DNA of 6,877 bases, taken from the NCBI GenBank assembly GCA_040881945.1, contig JBBECF010000046.1, positions 1-6,877 of the forward strand, given 5' to 3'. The stretch's first letter is position 1. Every line of letters starts with the position of its first letter. Shown piece after piece: positions 1-5,195 of this stretch. Below the pieces are notes generated by a model. That model was not told where the DNA came from and did no database searches. It was given only the letters and a program-made list of their open reading frames with translations. Source of the stretch: JBBECF01 sp040881945. GTDB taxonomy: Bacteria; Pseudomonadota; Alphaproteobacteria; Dongiales; Dongiaceae. A program made the position numbers and the translations under genes.

Positions 1-253
1 TCAGGATGCGGTTGCACTGGCGCCCGTCGCCCAGCCGCAGGACCAGCCGCTCGCCCGCCGGCGCGGCCTCGACCGCGCGGCAGCCCTCGGGGATCGCCAG
101 CTCGACGGCGGCGAAGCCGCCCGGCCCCGCGACGGCCGGCGCCGCCGAGTCGGCCAGGCGGCCGAGGCGATACGAGATCGTCGCCGCCACGGCGACGACG
201 CCGACGACGATCAACAACCCCATGACGATGACGAGGGCCTTGAGGGCTTGCAT
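1..253 (-). CDS. DUF6476-like small membrane protein (partial, 3' end outside window)
   Basis: Reading the minus strand from the ATG at 253-251 gives 84 codons with no stop before the window edge. Seen: the N-terminus MQALKALVIVMG runs into one strongly hydrophobic segment, roughly residues 5-26 (LVIVMGLLIVVVGVVAVAA), typical of a signal anchor. A polar region rich in Ala, Gly and Arg follows (VELAIPEGCRAVEAAP, then RLVLRLGDGRQC). This matches what I remember of the small DUF6476 family encoded divergently from rluD in alphaproteobacteria, but the assignment is from memory. The expected topology is a short cytoplasmic N-terminus, one inner-membrane helix and a periplasmic C-terminal part. Function unknown. 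Its start codon lies 14 bp from the nearest possible rluD start. The frame is too open and too family-like to be a shadow of another gene, and nothing competes with it here. Confidence 0.75.
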   Translation of the reverse strand, partial: MQALKALVIVMGLLIVVGVVAVAATISYRLGRLADSAAPAVAGPGGFAAVELAIPEGCRAVEAAPAGERLVLRLGDGRQCNRIL

Positions 254-267
254 GAATCCGGTCCACT

Positions 268-1257
268 GTGGGCGCCATGGAGGCGGGCCGCGGCGACAAG
301 CGATACGAGGTGGCGGCCGGCCCCGACGACGCCGGCGCCCGGCTCGACCGGCTGCTCGCGGCGGGCCTGCCGGGGCTGTCGCGCAGCCGGGTCAAGGTCC
401 TGCTCGAGGCGGGCCGGGTGACCGCCGGCGGGGCGACGATATCCGACCCCGCCTACCGGGTCAAACCCGGCCAAACTTTCGCCATCATCGTGCCCGAGCC
501 TACCGAGGCGCTGCCGGTGGGGCAGGCGATCGCGCTCGACATCGTTTACGAGGACGCCGACTTGATCGTCGTGAACAAGCCCGCGGGCATGGTTGTGCAC
601 CCGGCGCCGGGCAATCCGGACGCGACGCTGGTCAACGCCCTGATCGCCCATTGCGGCGCCTCGCTGTCGGGGATCGGCGGCGTGCGCCGGCCCGGCATCG
701 TGCACCGCCTGGACAAGGACACCAGCGGGCTGATGGTGGCGGCCAAGAACGACCCGACGCACCGGGCGCTCGCCGAGGCCTTCGCCGCCCGGCGCGTCGA
801 GCGCGCCTATCTGGCGGTCGTCTGGGGCACGCCGGCGCCGCGGGCCGGCGAGATCGCCGGCAACATCGGCCGCCACCCGACCAACCGCAAGAAAATGGCG
901 GTGGTCGCGCGCGGCGGCAAGGCGGCCTTGACCCGCTACCGGGTGCGCCGCCCGCTCGGACTCGCGGCCAGCCTGGTCGAATGCCGGCTCGCCACCGGGC
1001 GGACGCATCAGGTGCGGGTGCATCTCGCCGCGATCGGCCACCCGGTGGTCGGCGACCCGCTCTACGGCCGCGCGACCCCGGCGCGGCTCGCCGCCCTCGT
1101 GCCGCCGGCGCGCGCCGCCGCCGCGGGCTTCAAGCGCCAGGCTCTGCACGCGTTCCTGCTCGGTTTCGTTCACCCCCGGACCGCCGAGACGGTCCGATGG
1201 GAATCGAAGTTACCTAGAGACATCATTGAATTGATTGATTGTTTAGAACTGACATAA
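268..1257 (+). CDS. rluD: 23S rRNA pseudouridine synthase, RluD/RluA family
   Basis: Isomerises uridines to pseudouridine in 23S rRNA; in E. coli RluD acts on helix 69 (positions 1911, 1915, 1917). Seen: an N-terminal S4 RNA-binding domain (about residues 25-71, ARLDRLL ... SRSRVKVLLEAGRV) and the RluA-type catalytic domain. The signature HRLDKDTSG lies at residues 146-154, with the catalytic aspartate at D149. GRTHQVRVHL and the HPVVGDPLYG loop follow, then the family tail ESKLPRD. The length of 329 aa is normal. The start is uncertain: GTG at 268 gives the longest form, ATG at 277 is three codons downstream, and neither has a convincing Shine-Dalgarno sequence. The last 19 codons (from about 1200) are AT-rich, unlike the rest of the gene, yet still encode family-like sequence. 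RluD rather than RluC is favoured by the S4 domain form and the neighbouring genes. Confidence 0.93.
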   Translation: MGAMEAGRGDKRYEVAAGPDDAGARLDRLLAAGLPGLSRSRVKVLLEAGRVTAGGATISDPAYRVKPGQTFAIIVPEPTEALPVGQAIALDIVYEDADLIVVNKPAGMVVHPAPGNPDATLVNALIAHCGASLSGIGGVRRPGIVHRLDKDTSGLMVAAKNDPTHRALAEAFAARRVERAYLAVVWGTPAPRAGEIAGNIGRHPTNRKKMAVVARGGKAALTRYRVRRPLGLAASLVECRLATGRTHQVRVHLAAIGHPVVGDPLYGRATPARLAALVPPARAAAAGFKRQALHAFLLGFVHPRTAETVRWESKLPRDIIELIDCLELT

Positions 1258-1266
1258 AAAACTTTC

Positions 1267-1296
1267 TTGTATCGGATTGAACTGGTCGGTTATTAT
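1267..1296 (+). promoter_or_regulatory. Candidate sigma-70-type promoter for rpoH
   Basis: The 64 bp between the rluD stop and the repeat are strongly AT-rich compared with the rest of the window. TTGTAT (1267-1272) and TATTAT (1291-1296), 18 bp apart, make the best -35/-10 pair I can see. A second possibility is TTGATT (1231-1236) with CATAAA (1253-1258) at 16 bp, overlapping the end of rluD. If either is used, the repeat at 1323-1444 is transcribed as part of the rpoH leader. No sigma-32-type promoter (CTTGAA ... CCCCAT) is visible. This is motif reading only. Confidence 0.35.
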
Positions 1297-1334
1297 TGAC
1301 GCGTACAATCGTGGAATGCATCCTAGTGTCCTGC

Positions 1335-1362
1335 CCCAGAAATTCGTTTTCGAATTTCTGGG
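1335..1362 (+). other. Perfect 12-bp stem-loop (hairpin A of copy 1)
   Basis: CCCAGAAATTCG pairs perfectly with CGAATTTCTGGG around a TTTT loop. Both arms are identical in copy 2 (5019-5030/5035-5046); only the loop differs. No T-run follows the stem, so it does not look like an intrinsic terminator. Confidence 0.85.
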
Positions 1363-1403
1363 ACAAGCAGGCCACTAGATTTAATTGCTTAGTGGCCCGT
1401 TCC

Positions 1404-1432
1404 CCCCGAAATTCGTAAAACGAATTTCGGGG
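1404..1432 (+). other. Perfect 13-bp stem-loop (hairpin C of copy 1)
   Basis: CCCCGAAATTCGT pairs with ACGAATTTCGGGG around an AAA loop. The equivalent in copy 2 (4949-4977) keeps a 12-bp stem although two of its base pairs are different. The stem ends about 56 nt before the likely rpoH ribosome-binding site, so it does not directly cover it. Confidence 0.85.
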
Positions 1433-1488
1433 ACGGGACACTAGGATGCCTGTCCCGCGGACCCGAGACGACGGCGGCTTGAAACGGC

Positions 1489-1494
1489 AGGAGG
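1489..1494 (+). promoter_or_regulatory. Ribosome-binding site of rpoH (decides the start)
   Basis: AGGAGG is a full-strength Shine-Dalgarno match. It lies 11 nt before the in-frame TTG at 1506 and 38 nt after the end of the upstream ATG at 1446, so it supports initiation at the TTG and not at the ATG. CCTCC at 1565-1569, inside the coding region, could pair with it, but only over 5 bp. Confidence 0.6.
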
Positions 1495-1505
1495 AGACGA
1501 AGGCC

Positions 1506-2396
1506 TTGGCGACAACGTCGCGATATCTTCCCACTTTTGCTTCCGACAGCAACCTGTCGCGGTACCTCCAGGAAATCCGCAAGTTTCCGATGCTCGAGGC
1601 GAGCGAGGAATTCATGCTCGCCAAGCGCTGGCGCGAACATGGCGACTCCGAGGCCGCGCACACGCTGGTGACCAGCCACCTGCGGCTGGTGGCCAAGATC
1701 GCCATGGGCTATCGCGGTTACGGCCTGCCGGTCGGCGAGCTGATCTCCGAGGGCAACGTCGGCATGATGCAGGCGATCAAGCGTTTCGACCCGGATCGCG
1801 GCTTCCGCCTGGCGACCTATGCGATGTGGTGGATCCGCGCCGCCATCCAGGAATACATCCTGCATTCCTGGTCGTTGGTGAAGATGGGTACGACGGCGTC
1901 GCAGAAGAAGCTGTTCTTCAACCTGCGCAAGCTGAAGGGGCGGCTCCAGGCCATCGACGACGGCGACATGTCGCCGGAGAACGTCGAGCGCATCGCCGTC
2001 GAGCTGAACGTGCCCGAGGCGGACGTCGTCAGCATGAACCGCCGGCTGGGCAGCCCCGACCATTCCCTGAACGCGCCGCTGCGCATCGACGGCGAGGGGG
2101 AGTGGCAGGACTGGCTGGTCGATGAGCGCGACAGCCAGGAGATGCTGCTGGCCGAGCGCGAGGAAATGACGAACCGCCGCAAGCTGCTGGCGGCGGCGAT
2201 GACCTCGTTGAACGAGCGCGAGCGGCACATTTTGACCGAACGCCGGCTCAAGGACGAGCCGACGACGCTCGAGGAACTCAGCCAGGCATACGACATCAGC
2301 CGCGAGCGCGTCCGTCAGATCGAAGTCCGCGCCTTCGAGAAGCTGCAGAAGTCGATCCGCAACGCCGCCCTCGACGAGCGTCTCGGCACGAACTAA
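1506..2396 (+). CDS. rpoH: RNA polymerase heat-shock sigma factor RpoH (sigma-32)
   Basis: Directs RNA polymerase to heat-shock promoters (chaperones, proteases). Numbering from TTG 1506 (296 aa): region 1.2/2.1 at about 16-60 (NLSRYLQEIRKFPML, then HLRLVAKIAMGYRGYGLP); core-binding and -10 recognition region 2 at about 78-125, including GNVGMMQAIKRFDPDRGFRL and TYAMWWIRAAIQEYIL; the RpoH box QKKLFFNLR at 133-141, which separates RpoH from RpoD; and region 4.2 helix-turn-helix near the C-terminus (TTLEELSQAYDISRERVRQ). The frame is also open back to an ATG at 1446, but those 20 extra residues are not RpoH-like and begin in the flank of the repeat. The family N-terminus (MAT..LS.YL pattern) and the AGGAGG at 1489 favour TTG 1506. 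The gene ends 12 bp from the convergent membrane-protein gene. Regulation: an AT-rich promoter-like region and a structured repeat lie in its leader. Confidence 0.95.
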   Translation: MATTSRYLPTFASDSNLSRYLQEIRKFPMLEASEEFMLAKRWREHGDSEAAHTLVTSHLRLVAKIAMGYRGYGLPVGELISEGNVGMMQAIKRFDPDRGFRLATYAMWWIRAAIQEYILHSWSLVKMGTTASQKKLFFNLRKLKGRLQAIDDGDMSPENVERIAVELNVPEADVVSMNRRLGSPDHSLNAPLRIDGEGEWQDWLVDERDSQEMLLAEREEMTNRRKLLAAAMTSLNERERHILTERRLKDEPTTLEELSQAYDISRERVRQIEVRAFEKLQKSIRNAALDERLGTN

Positions 2397-2408
2397 GCCG
2401 ACGGCCGC
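2397..2408. other. 12-bp convergent intergenic gap
   Basis: The rpoH stop (TAA, 2394-2396) and the stop of the minus-strand membrane protein (2409-2411) face each other across 12 bp. GGCCGC (2403-2408) can pair with GCGGCC (2419-2424), giving a 6-bp GC stem with a 10-nt loop and no T-run on either side. No convincing intrinsic terminator exists, so the two transcripts may overlap at their 3' ends. Confidence 0.4.
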
Positions 2409-2888
2409 TCAGGAATCGGCGGCCACGTCGTCGCCCCATGCCTCGACCAGGTTCTTCTGCAGCTTGGTCAGCTCGGCCAGGCGGGCCTGTTCCTTTATCT
2501 TTACCAGGCTGGCGGTCAGCGACGGCATGGCCAGATAGATCGCCCAACCGACGGCGGCCGCGGCCAACGCCACCAGCCACCCGAAGGGGTCGCCAAGGAC
2601 CTGCAAGGCAACGGGGAGATAATGGCCGCGGTCCCAAAGATCGAGCACGAAGACGAGCGAGCCGCACAAGTTCAAAGCGCCGACGGAGACGGCGAGATGC
2701 TTTCGCGGGGCGCGATCGACGCACCAGGCCACCGCGGTCGGCGCCATTGCGGCGGCCAGCACCACGAAGGTCGGCAACAAGATGATGACCGCCGGCAGGA
2801 GCACGGCCAGGAGGACGCCCTTCGAGACCGGAAAACGGCCGCGGGCCGGAGCCGTCGCCGCCTCGGTCGGTGTGCCGCGTCTGGCCAT
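2409..2888 (-). CDS. Multi-helix membrane protein of unknown function, partner of the upstream pseudokinase gene
   Basis: 159 aa from ATG 2888-2886. Seen: a basic/Ala-Pro N-terminus (about 1-22), a long hydrophobic stretch at 23-57 that may be one or two helices (GVLLAVLLPAVIILLPTFVV and onward), a second segment at about 65-85 (LAVSVGALNLCGSLVFVLDLW), and a third at about 103-121 (GWLVALAAAAVGWAIYLAM). A charged, Leu-rich amphipathic tail at about 127-150 (VKIKEQARLAELTKLQKNL) could form a short coiled coil, followed by an acidic end. Only 14 bp separate it from the stop of the pseudokinase gene, so the two are very likely co-transcribed. I do not recognise a family. The start is chosen because the frame further upstream overlaps the pseudokinase gene and reads as shadow sequence. 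Its pairing with a tail-anchored pseudokinase suggests a shared membrane complex, which is inference. Confidence 0.75.
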   Translation of the reverse strand: MARRGTPTEAATAPARGRFPVSKGVLLAVLLPAVIILLPTFVVLAAAMAPTAVAWCVDRAPRKHLAVSVGALNLCGSLVFVLDLWDRGHYLPVALQVLGDPFGWLVALAAAAVGWAIYLAMPSLTASLVKIKEQARLAELTKLQKNLVEAWGDDVAADS

Positions 2889-2902
2889 GGGCGCGCCCGT
2901 CC

Positions 2903-4924
2903 CTACGCCACGAGGAACAGCGCAACGCCGGCGAGGGTCAGCCCGCCGATCGTGGCACAGGTGACGGCCGCGGCGCGATGCGCCGCGAGTTGCACCCGCT
3001 CCGGCGCGCTCAGCCCGCCCTCCGCCAGCCAGACCGTCTCGCGCTGCGCCGCCGCATAGTGACGCCTGGCCAGGGCGAAGCCGTGGCGGTCGCGTCGGAG
3101 CGTCTCCGGATTGTCGATCAGCGCGACGATCTCGGCGAACCGGCCCTGCCGCGCGAGCGGGCCGAGCTGCTTGCGCAGCGAGTCCTTGAACGGACGATAG
3201 TGATAACTCTCGACGATCGGATCGAGCAGGGCCACGACCCAGGCGCCGAGCCCGGTCAGGCCGTCGGTCGGCGCCGCCTGCTGGACGAGCGCGAGCAGCC
3301 TGAGGATCGACAAGCGCCGCTGCGTTGGGTTGTCGGTCGCCGCCAGCCCCGCCAGATCGCGATCGATCGACCAGCCGATGCGGGCCGCGACGAACGCCGC
3401 GATATGCCGATCGACCGGCTCGGACCCGGCATTGGCCGCCGCCGCCCGGTCGAGCGCGGGCAAGAGGGTCTTGAGGGAAACGACGCACTGCTGTTCGACC
3501 AACGGGCTGCGGCACGGCAGGGCCGGATTGAGTTCGTAGAGACAGCGCTCGATGCCGTAGCCCGGTCCGTGTTTGTCGATGATGAAGTCCAGCTTGTCGA
3601 AGATCTTGCGCAGCCCCACGAATTCGGGCAACACCGCCGCCTGCGTCTGCATCCAGAGCTGGGGCAGCTTGTTGCGGATCATCTCGGCGAAAACCTTGAC
3701 CCGATCGGGCCGATCGAAGTCGTCGGCGAGCGCCGGCCCGAGGCTGCCGATCCGACTGGCGACGTCGCGATAGCGCAGCGGCGCGGCCGGGTCGAGCGCG
3801 ACCAGCACGCGCGCCAGCAGCCGGTCGCCGGACACGCCCTCACTTTCGGCGCCGGCGGCCGCCAGGTCCGCCGCGACCAGGTTGGCGCGCTCGACGTCGC
3901 CGAGGCTGCGCCGCAGCCACGGCTCGATGTCTCCGTCCTGCACGGCGACGACGGCGCGCTCCCAATTGCGCGCGAACGCTTGGGCGAGCGCCGGGCGCGT
4001 CAGGTATTCGACCCCTTCGAAGACGAGCGGGCGCGCCGCCTGCTGCGCCAGCCCCGGCGATCGCGGCGTGAGGCGGCGGCCGTCGAACCATAGATCGAGG
4101 TCGTCGAGCGTCCAGCGCTCCGCCCGATCGTCGCACAGTAGGCCGCGCAGGACCTCGGTCATCGTGGTCGACAGCCGAAGCTGCCCGATCAAGGCGGCGA
4201 ACGACCCCTGCCCGATCTTCGCCGCGATCAAGGCGTCGTCGTCGAGCTGCGACCCCGGCCGATGGCCGAGCAGCAACGCCGCCAGTGTGGCGCCCAAGGC
4301 GTAGAGGTCGGCGACAAAATCGCCGCCGCGCCCGGCCGGGTTGGCCATGCCGTCTTCGATGCTGACGAAGGCGACCGGCTGGGCAAAGCTGGGCGGCGTC
4401 GTGCAGCCGTCGCCGAGCACCGCCTCGCCCGCCGCGCTGTCGCGATAGAACAAATTGTCCGGCCGGATCCCGCCATGCACCAGCCGGGCCTCGCGCAGTT
4501 CCTTGAGCGCCACGGAAAGCGGCCGCAGCACCTTGCGGACCAGCGCGTCTTCACTCAGCGGCGGGATGGGCTCGCCCGCGGCCGCCATCAGCCGTCCGCC
4601 GCCGGGCGCCGCGAATACGACGACCGGGCGCTGCCCACCGCCCAGCCAGTCGACGGGGCCCCATTCCACCGGAGCCATCACGGGCGCGCGGTCGAGCCGG
4701 CGCACGATGCCCAACGCCTCCTCGCGGAGCGCCAGGTGCCGCGGCGGCAGCAAGGCCACCAGCAGCCGCCCCTCCTTGTGGGAATCGACCGCGGCGAAGG
4801 CGGGCACGGCCGGCGAGGCCAATTCGGGCCGCGGCATTCCCGGGAAGATCCGATAGCGGCCGGCGAGCGTGACGCTATCTGCGTCCGCGCCCGGCGCCGC
4901 GACGGGCGTCGGCTCGGTATCCAT
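2903..4924 (-). CDS. Tail-anchored protein-kinase-fold pseudokinase
   Basis: 673 aa from ATG 4924-4922. The first 290 or so residues resemble a Hanks-type kinase but lack key residues. No glycine-rich loop is visible and the usual VAIK lysine is missing (LLVALLPP at 54-61). The catalytic loop reads HGGIRPDNLF (150-159): His and Asn157 are kept, but the catalytic Asp of HRD is Gly152. The DFG position reads GDG (171-173). The subdomain IX motif DLYALG (206-211) and an RAERWTLDDL-like subdomain XI support the fold. Residues of about 300-645 form a long, mostly helical, Ala/Leu/Arg-rich region I cannot assign. The protein ends in one hydrophobic helix (about 650-673, ATIGGLTLAGVALFLVA) right at the C-terminus, so it is probably tail-anchored with the kinase-like part in the cytoplasm. 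It may bind nucleotide or act as a scaffold; phosphotransfer seems unlikely. It starts 12 bp after repeat copy 2 and is followed by the membrane-protein gene. Confidence 0.85.
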   Translation of the reverse strand: MDTEPTPVAAPGADADSVTLAGRYRIFPGMPRPELASPAVPAFAAVDSHKEGRLLVALLPPRHLALREEALGIVRRLDRAPVMAPVEWGPVDWLGGGQRPVVVFAAPGGGRLMAAAGEPIPPLSEDALVRKVLRPLSVALKELREARLVHGGIRPDNLFYRDSAAGEAVLGDGCTTPPSFAQPVAFVSIEDGMANPAGRGGDFVADLYALGATLAALLLGHRPGSQLDDDALIAAKIGQGSFAALIGQLRLSTTMTEVLRGLLCDDRAERWTLDDLDLWFDGRRLTPRSPGLAQQAARPLVFEGVEYLTRPALAQAFARNWERAVVAVQDGDIEPWLRRSLGDVERANLVAADLAAAGAESEGVSGDRLLARVLVALDPAAPLRYRDVASRIGSLGPALADDFDRPDRVKVFAEMIRNKLPQLWMQTQAAVLPEFVGLRKIFDKLDFIIDKHGPGYGIERCLYELNPALPCRSPLVEQQCVVSLKTLLPALDRAAAANAGSEPVDRHIAAFVAARIGWSIDRDLAGLAATDNPTQRRLSILRLLALVQQAAPTDGLTGLGAWVVALLDPIVESYHYRPFKDSLRKQLGPLARQGRFAEIVALIDNPETLRRDRHGFALARRHYAAAQRETVWLAEGGLSAPERVQLAAHRAAAVTCATIGGLTLAGVALFLVA

Positions 4925-4934
4925 GTCGTTCGCG

Positions 4935-4939
4935 TCCTC
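4935..4939 (-). promoter_or_regulatory. Ribosome-binding site of the pseudokinase gene, overlapping the repeat end
   Basis: On the minus strand GAGGA lies 10 nt before the ATG at 4924. Three of its bases (GAG) belong to the end of repeat copy 2, whose terminal CTAG is changed to CGAG here. That single T-to-G difference from copy 1 creates the GAGG core, so the repeat appears to supply part of the translation start signal. Confidence 0.5.
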
Positions 4940-5058
4940 GTGTCCCGTCCCCGAAATTTCTTTAGGAAATTTCGGGGTAAACGGGCCACGAACAATTTTA
5001 ATCTAGTGGCCTGCTTATCCCAGAAATTCGGCAACGAATTTCTGGGGCAGGACACTAG
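4937..5058 (-). repeat. 122-bp structured repeat, copy 2 (MITE-like)
   Basis: Inverted copy of 1323-1444: same length, 17 differences, no gaps. Hairpin C: 12-bp stem 4949-4960/4966-4977, loop TTTAG. Hairpin B: 6-bp stem 4984-4989/5006-5011, plus one mismatch and one more pair. Hairpin A: perfect 12-bp stem 5019-5030/5035-5046, plus-strand loop GCAA. The outer ends CTCGTGTCC/GGACACTAG pair at 8 of 9 positions. Read in the direction of the pseudokinase gene, its orientation matches that of copy 1 relative to rpoH. Differences from copy 1 cluster in loops and at pairs that change together. Confidence 0.88.
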
Positions 5059-5059
5059 A

Positions 5060-5080
5060 GGCCGGGCTGCGCCCCCGGCC
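5060..5080. other. 7-bp GC-rich stem-loop
   Basis: GGCCGGG (5060-5066) pairs with CCCGGCC (5074-5080) around a 7-nt loop. It lies between the stray purA tail and the repeat, where a terminator of an ancestral purA could sit, but there is no T-run in either direction. A further inverted pair GTTAACG (5086-5092) / CGTTAAC (5111-5117) follows; its meaning is unclear. Confidence 0.3.
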
Positions 5081-5146
5081 GGCCAGTTAACGCGAAGAGA
5101 GCAAAGGTTCCGTTAACGATTGCCGGGCCGGCGGTGCGGCGCGCCG

Positions 5147-5188
5147 TCAATCGGCGAAGGGATCGCGCACCAGCACGGTGTCCTCGCG
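5147..5188 (-). pseudogene. Orphan 3' tail of a second purA
   Basis: On the minus strand these bases read REDTVLVRDPFAD followed by TGA (5149-5147). The complete purA end in this window reads ERDDTILVRDPFRD and stop at 5975-5934. The two tails align residue for residue up to the stop and differ mainly at third codon positions, as homologous coding sequences do. Upstream of the remnant (beyond about 5190) the reading loses all PurA character. So this is the detached end of a purA copy, most simply the original chromosomal end of the gene, left behind when other DNA was placed between it and the rest of purA. The two stops are 787 bp apart. Confidence 0.6.
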
Positions 5189-5195
5189 CCGCGGG

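Larger units (their letters stand above)
1323..1444 (+). repeat. 122-bp structured repeat, copy 1 (MITE-like)
   Basis: The same 122-bp sequence occurs at 4937-5058 on the other strand, with 105 of 122 positions identical and no gaps. Internal structure: hairpin A, a perfect 12-bp stem 1335-1346/1351-1362 with loop TTTT; hairpin B, an 8-bp stem 1370-1377/1390-1397; hairpin C, a perfect 13-bp stem 1404-1416/1420-1432 with loop AAA. The ends form an outer inverted repeat CTAGTGTCC/GGACACTAG. In this copy the match extends into the flanks as a perfect 14-bp pair, 1318-1331 with 1436-1449. The element-proper ends (GTGTCCTGCCCCAGAAATTCG type, from 1326 and from 1441 inward) match each other at 18 of 21 positions. 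Size, terminal inverted repeats and TA at both borders (1324-1325, 1442-1443) suggest a miniature inverted-repeat transposable element of TA-targeting type. It lies between the candidate promoter and the rpoH start. Confidence 0.88.

Noticed and set aside
6..1217. Long open frame (403 codons) on the plus strand overlapping rluD, and a 320-codon frame opposite it at 211-1173
   Set aside because: Arg/Pro/Gly/Ala-rich low-complexity translations in shifted frames of a GC-rich gene; rluD in the same interval has full family motifs.
1335..1432. Repeat hairpins as intrinsic terminators of rluD
   Set aside because: No T-tract follows any stem, and the same hairpins precede a gene in copy 2.
1323..1444. 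Repeat as a CRISPR array or tRNA-like gene
   Set aside because: No regular repeat-spacer units; the cloverleaf-like fold has arms far longer than in tRNA and no T-arm or acceptor features.
1389..2228. 279-codon minus-strand frame across rpoH
   Set aside because: Antisense shadow of rpoH with no recognisable domain; its upper part also runs through the repeat.
2403..2424. GC stem between rpoH and the membrane-protein gene as a bidirectional terminator
   Set aside because: Only 6 bp with a 10-nt loop, and no T-run on either strand.
2409..3515. Extended 368-codon version of the small membrane protein
   Set aside because: The upstream part overlaps the pseudokinase coding region and reads as shadow sequence; membrane-protein character begins just after ATG 2888.
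2870..5116. Long plus-strand frames opposite the pseudokinase gene (2870-4093, 4262-5116)
   Set aside because: Arg- and Gln-rich antisense shadows. The tail of the second is repeat copy 2, which gives it a misleading match to other proteins.
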